Assembly: GCF_008364685.1 (NCBI RefSeq)
Contig: NZ_VTTL01000005.1
Location: forward strand, 1-64,000
Direction: 5' to 3'
Length of the DNA stretch: 64,000 bases
DNA from: Xanthobacter oligotrophicus
GTDB taxonomy: Bacteria > Pseudomonadota > Alphaproteobacteria > Rhizobiales > Xanthobacteraceae
The notes below the pieces were generated by a model, which worked only from the letters and a program-made list of their open reading frames with translations, was not told the origin of the DNA and made no database searches. Position 1 is the stretch's first letter, and each line of letters starts with the position of its first letter. The translations under genes and the position numbers were made by a program. Below are positions 16,117-25,553 of the stretch, piece by piece.

Positions 16117-17094
16117 TCAGCTGCCGCCGATGAAGATGCCCGCCGCCAGCACCAGCGCGCCACCCAGCACCACCTGCATCACCGAGCGCCAGAACGGCGT
16201 CTCCATGAAGCGGTTCTGGATGAAGGCGATGGCCCAGAGTTCGATGAACACCACGACGATGGCGATGGCCGTCGCGGTCCAGAATTCCGGGATGAGGTAG
16301 GGCAGGGCGTGGCCCAGCCCCCCCACCGCCGTCATGACGCCGGAGGCGATGCCGCGCTTGATGGGCGAGCCGCGGCCGGAGATGACGCCATCGTCGTGGA
16401 TCGCCTCGGTGAAGCCCATGGAGATGCCCGCGCCCACCGCCGCGGCAAGGCCCACCAGCAAAGTGGTGTGGGAATTCTGGGTGGCGAAGGCGGTGGCGAA
16501 GATGGGGGCAAGGGTGGAGACCGAGCCGTCCATGAGGCCGGCAAGGCCCGGCTGCACCCAGGTGAGCACGAACTGGCGCCGGGCCTTCTCGTTCTCCTCG
16601 GCGCGCTTGTCCACCGGCAGGTAGCGCTCCGCCAGCGAGCCGGCGATCTCCTCGTGCTGCAGCTCGGTCTGGTAGAGGCTTTCCAGCAGCTTGACCGTGC
16701 CGGGGTCGGTCGCCTTCTTCTTGGCCTGCAGGTAGAAGTTCGCCGATTCGTCCTCCATCCGCCCGACTTCCGCGCGGATGCGCTCGATGCCGAGATTGGC
16801 CACGGCCCACACCGGGCGGCGATGGTAATAGCCGGCGATGCTCTCGCGCCGGATCAGCGGCACATGGGGGCCGTAGCGACGCTCATATTCGCGGGTGAGG
16901 CTGGTGGCATGGCCGCGTTCCTGGGCCGCCATGGCCTCGAACACCTTGGCGGTGTCCGGATAATCCTTGCGCAGGGTCTCTGCATAGTCGGTGTAGGTAT
17001 AGGCGTCGTCCTCCTCCGAGGAGATGGCGAGGGCGAGGACTTCCTGTTCGGACAGATCGGCGAAGCGACGGCGGCCGGGGAAAAAGCGGGACAT
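16117..17094 (-). CDS. mbfA: Membrane-bound ferritin-like iron exporter MbfA (erythrin-VIT1)
   Basis: MbfA joins an N-terminal ferritin-like (erythrin) domain to a C-terminal VIT1/CCC1 membrane domain and exports iron in alphaproteobacteria. The 325-residue product shows the glutamate-rich helices (LAISSEEDDAYTYTDYAETL, MAAQERGHATSL, ELQHEEIAGSLAERYL). The membrane part follows from about residue 180 (LAGLMDGSVSTLAPIFATAF, VGAGISMGFTEAIHDDG and two C-terminal helices). The ATG at 17094 has GGAG 9-10 bp upstream and is preferred over a TTG at 17109. A perfect iron control element begins 17 bp upstream, which fits Irr repression under iron limitation, as known for mbfA in related bacteria. Confidence 0.92.
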   Translation of the reverse strand: MSRFFPGRRRFADLSEQEVLALAISSEEDDAYTYTDYAETLRKDYPDTAKVFEAMAAQERGHATSLTREYERRYGPHVPLIRRESIAGYYHRRPVWAVANLGIERIRAEVGRMEDESANFYLQAKKKATDPGTVKLLESLYQTELQHEEIAGSLAERYLPVDKRAEENEKARRQFVLTWVQPGLAGLMDGSVSTLAPIFATAFATQNSHTTLLVGLAAAVGAGISMGFTEAIHDDGVISGRGSPIKRGIASGVMTAVGGLGHALPYLIPEFWTATAIAIVVVFIELWAIAFIQNRFMETPFWRSVMQVVLGGALVLAAGIFIGGS

Positions 17095-17110
17095 CCCGGA
17101 TGACTCCAAA

Positions 17111-17138
17111 TTAGAATATTTCTAATAACATTAGAATA
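17111..17138. promoter_or_regulatory. Iron control element (ICE/Irr box) between mbfA and the P1B ATPase
   Basis: The 15-bp sequence at 17111-17125 is a perfect palindrome, TTAGAA-TAT-TTCTAA. It matches the iron control element bound by Irr in Hyphomicrobiales. A second half-site, TTAGAATA, starts exactly 20 bp later (17131-17138), two helical turns away on the same face. The element is 17 bp before the mbfA start and about 97 bp before the ATPase start, so it could control both divergent genes. The DNA is much more AT-rich than its surroundings. Confidence 0.8.
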
Positions 17139-17221
17139 GCGATGATCCGCAAAGGCAATGCGACCGCATGGCCAAACACTGGCTGGCCAAACGCCGCATG
17201 GCCAGCCGCGAGGAGAGATGC

Positions 17222-19099
17222 ATGCCCGGGTCGGCACGGACTGTGATGGGCGTCGGCCTGGCGCGCAACCGCTACCTCCTGCTGACGGCCGCCGTGCTGC
17301 CGCTGGTCGTCGGCCTCGGACTGCTGCTGGCGGGGCAGGATCGCGCGGCGTTCCTCGCCTTCGTGGCCGGCACCGTGCCGGTGCTCGCGGTGCTGGTGTT
17401 CGACATCGCGCGGGCGCTGGGGGAGGGCCGGTTCGGCCTCGACCTTTTGGCGGCCCTTTCCATGGCCACGGCACTGGCCTTCGGCGAGCCGCTGGCGGGC
17501 AATGTGGTCGCCCTCATGTATGCCAGCGGCCAGCAACTGGAGCGCTTCGCCGAAGGTCGCGCCCGCCGGGAGATGACCGCGCTCGCCGCCCGCGCGCCCC
17601 GCTCGGCCCTGCTGCGGGAGGGCGACACGCTCCGCGAGGTGCCCATCGGCGCGCTGAAGGGCGGCGACCTCATCGTGGTGCGGCAGGGCGACACGATCCC
17701 CGCCGACGGGCGCATCTGCGGCGGCCCGGCGGTACTCGACCAGTCCTCCCTCACCGGCGAGGCGCACCCGGTGCGGCTCGAGGAGGGGGAGGAGGCGCCG
17801 TCCGGCGCCGTCAACGTGGGCGGCGCCTTCGACGTGCGGGTACTGCGGCCGGCGGACGAGAGCACCTACGCCGCCATCGTCCGCCTGGTGGAGGCGGCCG
17901 CCGCGAGCCGTGCCCCCATGGCGCGCCTCGCCGATCGCTATGCCCTCGCCTTCCTGGTGGTGTCGCTGGCGCTGGCGCTCGCGGCGGCGTTCCTCTCCGG
18001 CGATCCGCGCCGGGCGCTGGCGGTGCTGGTGGTGGCGACCCCGTGCCCGCTCATTCTCGCGGTGCCGGTGGCGCTCATGGCCGGCCTGTCGCGGGCCGCG
18101 AAGCGCGGGGTGCTGGTGAAGAGCGGCGGCGCGCTGGAAAAGCTCGCCACCGTGCGGGCGCTGGTGATCGACAAGACCGGTACGTTGACCCACGGTCGGG
18201 CCCAGCTTCAGGAGATCCGCACCGCGCCGGACTTCGCCCCCGACGAGGTGCTGCGCCTTGCCGCAGCCCTCGACCAGGCTTCGGGCCATGTGGTGGCGGC
18301 GGCGCTGGTGGCGGCGGCCAAGGCCCGCGGCCTCGCCCTCGCCGTGCCGGAGGGCGTGGCGGAAGAGGGCGGCGTCGGCGTCACCGGGCGGGTGGAGGGC
18401 CGGGAGGTGGCGGTGGGCGGCTGCACTTTCGTCGCGGCGCGGGCGCGCGGCGATCTGGCGGCCTTGCGTACCAGCCTGCCGGCGGCGAGCGCGGTGGTCG
18501 CGGTGGCCATCGACGGATGCTTTGCCGGCCTGCTCATCCTCGCCGACCGGGTGCGGGACGATGCGGGGGAGATGGTGCGGGCGCTCCGGGCCGGCGGGGT
18601 GGACCACATCGCCCTCGCCTCGGGCGACCGGGTGGAGGCGGTGGAGGCGCTGGGCCGCAGCCTCGGCCTCGACAGCTGGGCCGGCGACCTTCAGCCCGGC
18701 GGCAAGGTCTCCCACGTCACCGATGCCCGTGCCCGGCTCGCGGCGGGTACGGTGATGATGGTGGGCGACGGGGTCAACGACGCCCCGGCGCTGGCCGCCG
18801 CCGACGTGGGCGTGGCGCTGGGCGCCCGCGGCGCCGCCGCCTCCGCCGAGGTGGCTGACGTGGTGCTGCTGGTGGACCGGCTGGATCGGCTCGCCGAAGC
18901 CATGGCCATCGCCCGGCGGGCGCTCGCCATCGCGCGGCAGAGCGTGTTCGTGGGCATCGCCCTGTCGCTCGTGGGCATGGTGGCGGCCGCCTTCGGCCTT
19001 CTGGAGCCGGTGGCGGGGGCGCTCTTGCAGGAGGCCATCGACGTGGCGGTGATCCTCAACGCCCTCAGGGTGCTGATCCCCGGGCCGGGGGAGGGGTAG
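17222..19099 (+). CDS. P1B-type metal-transporting ATPase with a TPC motif
   Basis: This 625-residue P-type ATPase has two N-terminal hydrophobic helices, the actuator motif SSLTGEAHPV, the phosphorylation site DKTGTLT (Asp317) and GDGVNDAPAL. The metal-site motif in the membrane is Thr-Pro-Cys (residues 273-275, TPCPL), seen in the P1B-5 group that exports iron or nickel. It is unlike the CPC of copper and zinc pumps or the SPC of P1B-4. There is no N-terminal metal-binding domain and no C-terminal hemerythrin domain. The usual HP of the nucleotide domain reads HV (His356). It lies divergent from the iron exporter mbfA with an iron control element between, so iron efflux is my inference. The ATG at 17222 follows GAGGAGAG; ATG 17168 is an alternative. 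Confidence 0.85.
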   Translation: MPGSARTVMGVGLARNRYLLLTAAVLPLVVGLGLLLAGQDRAAFLAFVAGTVPVLAVLVFDIARALGEGRFGLDLLAALSMATALAFGEPLAGNVVALMYASGQQLERFAEGRARREMTALAARAPRSALLREGDTLREVPIGALKGGDLIVVRQGDTIPADGRICGGPAVLDQSSLTGEAHPVRLEEGEEAPSGAVNVGGAFDVRVLRPADESTYAAIVRLVEAAAASRAPMARLADRYALAFLVVSLALALAAAFLSGDPRRALAVLVVATPCPLILAVPVALMAGLSRAAKRGVLVKSGGALEKLATVRALVIDKTGTLTHGRAQLQEIRTAPDFAPDEVLRLAAALDQASGHVVAAALVAAAKARGLALAVPEGVAEEGGVGVTGRVEGREVAVGGCTFVAARARGDLAALRTSLPAASAVVAVAIDGCFAGLLILADRVRDDAGEMVRALRAGGVDHIALASGDRVEAVEALGRSLGLDSWAGDLQPGGKVSHVTDARARLAAGTVMMVGDGVNDAPALAAADVGVALGARGAAASAEVADVVLLVDRLDRLAEAMAIARRALAIARQSVFVGIALSLVGMVAAAFGLLEPVAGALLQEAIDVAVILNALRVLIPGPGEG

Positions 19100-19104
19100 G
19101 CACA

Positions 19105-19140
19105 AAAAAGCCGGCCGCCCCTTCGGACGGCCGGCGCTTT
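19105..19140. terminator. Bidirectional hairpin terminator
   Basis: A stem of eight GC pairs, one mismatch and two more pairs (arms starting GCCGGCCG and ending CGGCCGGC) around a CTTC loop lies at 19110-19135. It follows the ATPase stop at 19099. On the minus strand it is followed by CTTTTTTGTG and on the plus strand by CTTTCG, so it can serve both the ATPase and the argG transcript. Confidence 0.75.
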
Positions 19141-19156
19141 CGTCTCTCTCACCTAC

Positions 19157-19257
19157 GTCATCCCCCGGCTTGACCGGGGGATCCATGGCTCCGCCCGTGC
19201 CGGCACGTGGTCCCCAGCCCGTCGGCGCCGTGCCCCCCGGTCGAGCCGGGGGGTGAC
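19157..19257. repeat. Two inverted copies of a short palindromic repeat
   Basis: The left copy (GTCATCCCCCGGCTTGACC, then GGGGG) folds as CCCCCGG-CTTGA-CCGGGGG at 19162-19180. The right copy folds as CCCCCCGG-TCGAG-CCGGGGGG at 19233-19253 and is the same element in opposite orientation. Such GTCATCCCCGG palindromes are abundant between genes in many alphaproteobacteria. They sit past the end of argG. Confidence 0.7.
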
Positions 19258-19311
19258 GCAGGCGAAAGCGAGGGGCGACGTGGGTGATAAGGCGAAGCGA
19301 CCGGGCCGCGC

Positions 19312-20541
<1,230 letters not shown>

Positions 20542-20584
20542 CACGTCTCTCGGGAATGTCAGGGTGTCAGGAAAGCGGCGCGGA

Positions 20585-21436
20585 CTATAGGCCCGTGCCG
20601 CGCCGTGGCAAGTCGTGCCGTGGGCCGTGCCGTGGTCGATCGCGCCGGATCGTCCGCGCCCGGCGCGCAATGCGGCGCCCGAACAGCCGCAGGCCCAGCC
20701 AGAGGGTGCGCGCAAACCCTTGCAGCGCAAGGCCGGCGCGGCCGATGGCGCGCTCCACTTCGGCATCGCCGGGCGCGCCCTTGCGGTCATAGAGCAGGAA
20801 GCGGGTGGCGACCACGATCAGCACTACCAGGACGCCGGAGAACACCACGTCGGTGAAGAAATGGCCGCCGAAGGCGATGCGCAGGCCCCCCGCAACAGTG
20901 CCGAAGGCGACCGCCGCCACCATGGCCACCACCCCGGCCGGTCCCGGCACCAGGCTGGCCGGCGCGGTCAGCCAGAAGCCCAGCGCGCCCTCGCCGGAGA
21001 CGAAGGAGCAATTGCCCGGGCAAGTGCCGTCGGTGCGATACCAGGGCCGATATTCGTCTTTCCCGCCAAAGGTTTCCACATGCACCGGCCGCGGTCGGCC
21101 CCAGTGCGATTTCAGGATGCCGTTGACCACGAGGCCGGGGCCGAGCGCCATGGTGACCGCCAGCAGCACCGCCGCCCTGGGGTTCATGAACATCTTCGCC
21201 CTGGGCAGCAGCAGCTTCAGCACGATGGCGGCGAAGGCCGGGGCAGCGATGGCCCAGGGGATCCAGTTGGCGAGATTGCGCACGGTCTGCGCCCAGGGCG
21301 CGGCGGCAAGGACGAAATGGCGTCCGGGCGCGTCCCAGAACAGGCTGGCGATGGCCATGTCCCAGTCCGGGAAGACGGTGAACAGGATCGCCACCGCGGC
21401 CCCGATCACCAGCGCGAAGAACAGCACCCACTTCAA
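20585..21436 (-). CDS. PAP2 family phosphatase, membrane-bound
   Basis: This integral membrane phosphatase of about 283 residues has at least five hydrophobic helices. The three PAP2 motifs are present in modified form: K-x6-RP as KSHWGRPRP, the central P-S-G-H motif as [10 protein letters not shown] (Gly-Glu replacing His), and the last as [12 protein letters not shown] with catalytic His and Asp. It resembles lipid A or undecaprenyl phosphatases of the LpxE/LpxF type, but no specific function can be given. The longest frame starts at 21547 and would overlap the divergent DsbA-like gene. A TTG at 21436 after GGAGG is my choice, so the N-terminus is uncertain. The tail is very Arg-rich. Confidence 0.78.
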   Translation of the reverse strand: MKWVLFFALVIGAAVAILFTVFPDWDMAIASLFWDAPGRHFVLAAAPWAQTVRNLANWIPWAIAAPAFAAIVLKLLLPRAKMFMNPRAAVLLAVTMALGPGLVVNGILKSHWGRPRPVHVETFGGKDEYRPWYRTDGTCPGNCSFVSGEGALGFWLTAPASLVPGPAGVVAMVAAVAFGTVAGGLRIAFGGHFFTDVVFSGVLVVLIVVATRFLLYDRKGAPGDAEVERAIGRAGLALQGFARTLWLGLRLFGRRIARRARTIRRDRPRHGPRHDLPRRGTGL

Positions 21437-21512
21437 GGCGTCACCCGACCTCCGGCCACTTTGATCCAACCGCTTGCGGAAAGGCCGTGCCCCGCCGCAG
21501 ATTGAGGCAGCG

Positions 21513-22148
21513 ATGTACAGGCAGGACGCGCCCATGGCCAGCGGCACCCTCGATTTCTATTACGAGTTCGCCTCGCCCTATTCCTACCTCGCCGCCGCCC
21601 GCATCACGGCCCTGGCCGAGCTGGCGGACGTGCAGGTGGTGTGGAAGCCGTTCCTGCTCGGTCCGATCTTCGCGGGCCAGGGCTATACCACCTCGCCCTT
21701 CAACACCTACCCGCTCAAGGGCGCCCACATGTGGCGGGACCTGGACCGCCTCGCCGTGCTGGCGCGGCTGCCGCCGGTGACGAAGCCGGACCCGTTCCCG
21801 GCCAACGGGCTTCTGGCGGCGCGCCTTGCGGTCTATCTCAATGATGCGTGCCGGCCTTCCTTCACCCGCGCGGTGTTCTATGCCGAGTTCGCCCAGGGCC
21901 GGGACATTTCGGACCGCGAGACCCTGCGCCAGGTTCTGGCCGGCCTCGGCCATTTCTACGGCGATGTCATCGCCGAGGCGGAGCAGCAGGAGAACAAGGA
22001 CCGCCTGCGCCACCAGACCGAGGAGGCCAGGCACCGCGGCATCTTCGGCGCCCCCAGCTTCGTGACGGCGGACCGGGAGCTGTTCTGGGGCAACGACCGG
22101 CTGGAGATGGCCCTCGACCACGCCCGCAGCCTCGCAAGGGTGGGGTGA
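21513..22148 (+). CDS. 2-hydroxychromene-2-carboxylate isomerase/DsbA family protein (kappa GST-like)
   Basis: This 211-residue thioredoxin-fold protein has a helical insertion. The N-terminal [17 protein letters not shown] carries the active-site serine in S-P-Y-S, replacing a CxxC pair. The cis-proline region is [23 protein letters not shown]. These features define the hydroxychromene-carboxylate isomerase/kappa glutathione transferase group, which uses glutathione. No aromatic catabolic genes are next to it, so the physiological substrate is unknown. The ATG at 21513 is preceded by TTGAGG; the ATG at 21534 ([10 protein letters not shown]) is closer to homology. Confidence 0.82.
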   Translation: MYRQDAPMASGTLDFYYEFASPYSYLAAARITALAELADVQVVWKPFLLGPIFAGQGYTTSPFNTYPLKGAHMWRDLDRLAVLARLPPVTKPDPFPANGLLAARLAVYLNDACRPSFTRAVFYAEFAQGRDISDRETLRQVLAGLGHFYGDVIAEAEQQENKDRLRHQTEEARHRGIFGAPSFVTADRELFWGNDRLEMALDHARSLARVG

Positions 22149-22248
22149 GGGGATCACGCTGCAGTGTGCGACGCCGGCTTTATGGCGCCGGCCGGGATCA
22201 TCCGATAAGGTCCCGGCCCGAAACAACAGCGTGCGGCCAGATTCCCCA

Positions 22249-23061
22249 ATGACGGACCTGAATACGGACCTGAATACGGACCCGAATTCCCAGCCCGGCG
22301 CCGGCGCGCCCCGGACCGAGACCCATTTCGGCTACCGCACGGTTCCGCTCACGCAGAAGCAGGCGCTGGTGGACGACGTGTTCCACAAGGTGGCGCGCCG
22401 CTACGACATCATGAACGACTTCATGTCCGGCGGCCTGCACCGGGTGTGGAAGGATGCGCTGGTCTCCAAGGTGCGCCCGCCCCAGGGCACGCGCCCGTTC
22501 GAGCTGCTGGATCTGGCCGGTGGCACCGGCGACGTGTCGTTCCGGGTGGTGAAGGCGGGCGGCGCGGGCACCCGCGCCACCGTGGCCGACATCAACGCCG
22601 AGATGCTGGCCGTGGGCCGCGAGCGTGCGGAAAAGCGCGGCCTTGGCGACAAGGTCACCTTCACCGAGGCCAATGCCGAGGCGCTGCCCTTCCCCGACCG
22701 CTCGTTCGATGCGGTCACCATCGCCTTCGGCATCCGCAACGTGCCGCGCATCCCGCTGGCGCTCACCGAGATGCGGCGGGTGCTGAAGCCCGGCGGGCGC
22801 GCCTTCGTGCTGGAATTCTCCAAGGTGGACGTGCCGTTCCTGGACAAGATCTACGAGGCCTATTCCTTCAATGTCATTCCGGAGCTCGGCAAGCGGGTGG
22901 CAGGCGATGCCGAGCCCTACCAGTATCTGGTGGAATCCATCCGCCGCTTCCCCAATCCGGAAGTGTTCGCCAACATGATGCGCGAGGCCGGCTTCTCCCG
23001 CGTGGACTTCACGCGCATGACCGGCGGCGTGGTGGCCCTGCACTGGGGCTGGCGCATCTGA
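22249..23061 (+). CDS. ubiE: Demethylmenaquinone/2-polyprenyl-6-methoxybenzoquinol methylase UbiE
   Basis: UbiE performs the C-methylation step of ubiquinone synthesis using S-adenosylmethionine. The 270-residue protein has the family start [20 protein letters not shown], motif [13 protein letters not shown], the [20 protein letters not shown] region and the end [11 protein letters not shown] 12-bp tandem triplication (22252-22287) encodes Thr-Asp-Leu-Asn repeats at residues 2-13, ahead of the conserved part. ubiB follows 19 bp downstream, the usual alphaproteobacterial arrangement. An upstream GTG at 22231 is less likely. Confidence 0.95.
   Translation: MTDLNTDLNTDPNSQPGAGAPRTETHFGYRTVPLTQKQALVDDVFHKVARRYDIMNDFMSGGLHRVWKDALVSKVRPPQGTRPFELLDLAGGTGDVSFRVVKAGGAGTRATVADINAEMLAVGRERAEKRGLGDKVTFTEANAEALPFPDRSFDAVTIAFGIRNVPRIPLALTEMRRVLKPGGRAFVLEFSKVDVPFLDKIYEAYSFNVIPELGKRVAGDAEPYQYLVESIRRFPNPEVFANMMREAGFSRVDFTRMTGGVVALHWGWRI
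22252..22287 (+). repeat. Triplicated 12-bp tandem repeat at the ubiE 5' end
   Basis: Three copies of ACGGACCTGAAT (the third has C for T) lie right after the ubiE start codon and add [12 protein letters not shown] to the protein. The period is a multiple of three, so copy number can change without frameshift. Confidence 0.85.
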
Positions 23062-23080
23062 TGGCGCGCGGCATTTGACC

Positions 23081-24652
23081 ATGATCTTCTTCCTCGCCGC
23101 CGACGCGGCGCGGCTCGCCCGCGCCGGCTACGTGCTCGCCCGCGAGGGCGTGCTCTCCCTCATGTCCCCGGTGGCGGCCCCGCCCCTGGCGCGCCCGCTG
23201 CTGCGCATCGCCCGGCTGATCGCCCGCAAGGATGCCGGCAGCCGGCCGGCGCGCTTCTCGGCGGCCCTGTCCCGGCTCGGCCCGTCCTATGTGAAGCTCG
23301 GCCAGTTCCTCGCCACCCGGCCGGACGTGGTGGGCGCCTCGGTGGCGCGCGACCTCGAAGTGCTGCAGGACCGCATGCCCATCATCGGGCAGGAGGTGGC
23401 GGAGGCCACCGTCGCCGAGGCCTTCGAGCGGCCGGTGGGCGAGATCTATGCGCAGTTCGGCCCGGCGGTGGCCGCTGCCTCCATCGCCGAGGTCCACAAG
23501 GCCGAGGTGGCGGACAAGGACGGCACCCGCCACACGGTGGCGGTGAAGATCCTGCGGCCCGGCGTGGAGCGGCGCTTCTCGTCCGACATGGGCTCGTTCC
23601 GCCGCATCGCCCATTTCGCCGAGACCAATTTCGCCGAGGCCCGGCGGCTGCGTCTGGAAACCGTGGTGGATACGCTGGCCCGCTCGGTGTCCATGGAAAT
23701 GGACCTGCGCCTCGAGGCCGCCGCCTATGCGGAGCTGGCCGAGAACATCGGCGCGGACAAGGAAATCCATGTCCCCCGCGTGGACTGGGACCGTTCCGGC
23801 CGCGAGGTGCTGACCACCGAATGGATCGATGGCATCAAGCTCTCCGACAAGGAGGCGCTGGTTGCGGCCGGGCACGATCTCAAGGAGATCGCCCGCGTCA
23901 TCATGCAGTCGTTCCTGAAGCAGGCCATGCGCGACGGCTTCTTCCATGCCGACATGCATCCGGGCAACCTGTTCGTGGACGCCCAGGGCCGGCTGGTGAT
24001 CGTGGATTGCGGCATCATGGGCCGGCTCGGCCTGAAGGAGCGGCGGTTCCTCGCCGAGATCCTCTACGGCTTCATCACCCGCAACTGGCGGCGCACGGCG
24101 GAAGTGCATTTCGAGGCCGGCTACGTGCCGCTCCACCATTCGGTGGATGATTTCGCCCTCGCCATCCGCGCCATCGGCGAGCCGATCCACTCGCGCACCG
24201 CCGACCAGATCTCCATGGCGCGCCTTCTGGCACTGCTGCTGGAGGTGACCGCCCTGTTCGACATGCAGACGCGGCCCGAGCTGCTGCTGTTGCAGAAGAC
24301 CATGGTGGTGGTGGAAGGCGTCGCCCGCTCCCTCGACCCGCAGCTCGACATGTGGAAGACCGCCCGCCCGGTGGTGGAGGACTGGATCGCCGGCAATCTC
24401 GGCCCCGTCGGCCAGCTCCAGCGCGCCGGCGGCGGCCTCTCCGAAATGGCCCATTTCGCCACCACCCTGCCGGGGCTTTTGACCCGCACCGCGCGGGTGA
24501 TGGAGCAGCTCGACGTGGCGACGCGGGACGGGCTGAGCCTGTCGCCCGCCTCGCTGGAGGGCATCGGCCGCGCCGAGGCCAAGCGCGCCTTCTGGGGCAA
24601 CCTCGCCCTGTGGGTCATCGCCGCTGCCTTGCTGGGCATCTGGCTGGGCTGA
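23081..24652 (+). CDS. ubiB: Ubiquinone biosynthesis kinase-like protein UbiB
   Basis: UbiB is an atypical kinase/ATPase of the ADCK family needed for ubiquinone synthesis at the membrane. The 523-residue protein shows the K-x-G-Q motif (YVKLGQFLATRPDV), the Ala-rich nucleotide loop AAASIAEVHKAEV, the catalytic lysine in VAVKILRPG, the FFHADMHPGNLF loop and the DCG metal motif. A C-terminal hydrophobic segment (LALWVIAAALLGIWLG) probably anchors it in the membrane. It follows ubiE directly in the same orientation. The ATG at 23081 is preferred over a TTG two codons upstream. Confidence 0.95.
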   Translation: MIFFLAADAARLARAGYVLAREGVLSLMSPVAAPPLARPLLRIARLIARKDAGSRPARFSAALSRLGPSYVKLGQFLATRPDVVGASVARDLEVLQDRMPIIGQEVAEATVAEAFERPVGEIYAQFGPAVAAASIAEVHKAEVADKDGTRHTVAVKILRPGVERRFSSDMGSFRRIAHFAETNFAEARRLRLETVVDTLARSVSMEMDLRLEAAAYAELAENIGADKEIHVPRVDWDRSGREVLTTEWIDGIKLSDKEALVAAGHDLKEIARVIMQSFLKQAMRDGFFHADMHPGNLFVDAQGRLVIVDCGIMGRLGLKERRFLAEILYGFITRNWRRTAEVHFEAGYVPLHHSVDDFALAIRAIGEPIHSRTADQISMARLLALLLEVTALFDMQTRPELLLLQKTMVVVEGVARSLDPQLDMWKTARPVVEDWIAGNLGPVGQLQRAGGGLSEMAHFATTLPGLLTRTARVMEQLDVATRDGLSLSPASLEGIGRAEAKRAFWGNLALWVIAAALLGIWLG

Positions 24653-24692
24653 ACGCAAGGCGCGTCAGCACGAAGGCCAGCCGCCCGCCCGC

Positions 24693-25460
24693 TCACTCCG
24701 GCATGGAGCGCGGCAGCCGCACCCGGCCTGCCGGCGCGACGCCGCCCACGAGGCTGCCGTCCAGCGCCGGTTCCAGCACTGGGGCGAGGCGGGGCTTGCG
24801 GGCGGGGGCCGGGCGATAGAGTTGCTTGGTCGCCTCCACCACCAGTACCCCCGAGAACGGCAGGGAGAACTGGGCGCCGACCCGCTCCCACGCCACTGCC
24901 GTGCGCAGGAACCAGCGGCTGGGCGGCGCGTACAGCGCCTCGTTCCAGCCCACGGGGGTGAACAGGGCCTGCCGCAGCAGCGTCACCACCTGGCCGCGGG
25001 AGAACGGGCGGCCGTTGCCGAACGGCGTGGTGTCGAGCCGCGCCCACACCCCGCGCCGGTTGGGCACCACGGCGAGCAGCCGCCCGCCGGGGGCCAGCAC
25101 CCGCCACACCTCGTTCAGCATCTCGGCGGCGTTGGGGGTCATCTCCAAAGCGTGAACCGCCACCACCCGGTCCATGCTGGCGGTGGGAAACGGCAGCAGC
25201 GTCTCGTCGGCGAGGGTGGCCAGCGTCGGCGCGGCGGAGGGCCAGCGCACCACCCCCTGCGCCGCCGGCATCACCGCAAGGCAGCGCTCGGCCTCCTCGC
25301 GGAACACGCCGAGATAGGGCGTCGCATAGCCGAGGCCCAGCACCCGCAGGTTCGTGACGTTGTCGAAGCGCGAGCGGATGGCCCGCCCCAGCAGGCGCCG
25401 CGTCATGATGCCGAGGGGCTGGGCGTAGAAATTGCGCAGGTCGACGACGTCGAGAAACAT
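24693..25460 (-). CDS. Class I SAM-dependent methyltransferase paired with gloB
   Basis: This 255-residue protein has a methyltransferase fold. Motif I is unusual (RVLGLGYATPYLG, where most have a G-C-G-x-G core). It is followed by the acidic post-I region and the Methyltransf_11 segment (LLPFPTASMDRVVAVHALEMTPNAAEM). The second half contains VWRVLAPGGRLLAVVPNRRG. Such proteins are regularly encoded divergently from glyoxalase II in alphaproteobacteria, as here, but their substrate is not known to me. The conserved start MFLDVVDLRNFYAQPLG at 25460 was chosen; the frame stays open far upstream by chance. Confidence 0.8.
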   Translation of the reverse strand: MFLDVVDLRNFYAQPLGIMTRRLLGRAIRSRFDNVTNLRVLGLGYATPYLGVFREEAERCLAVMPAAQGVVRWPSAAPTLATLADETLLPFPTASMDRVVAVHALEMTPNAAEMLNEVWRVLAPGGRLLAVVPNRRGVWARLDTTPFGNGRPFSRGQVVTLLRQALFTPVGWNEALYAPPSRWFLRTAVAWERVGAQFSLPFSGVLVVEATKQLYRPAPARKPRLAPVLEPALDGSLVGGVAPAGRVRLPRSMPE

Positions 25461-25553
25461 GGATCCCCTTCTCCCGGCCGCCACCGGTCTGCCGAACGCG
25501 CGGTGTGCACACCGCGCCGGCCGCTCTTCCGCTCGGCGGCTTAATAGAGGATC

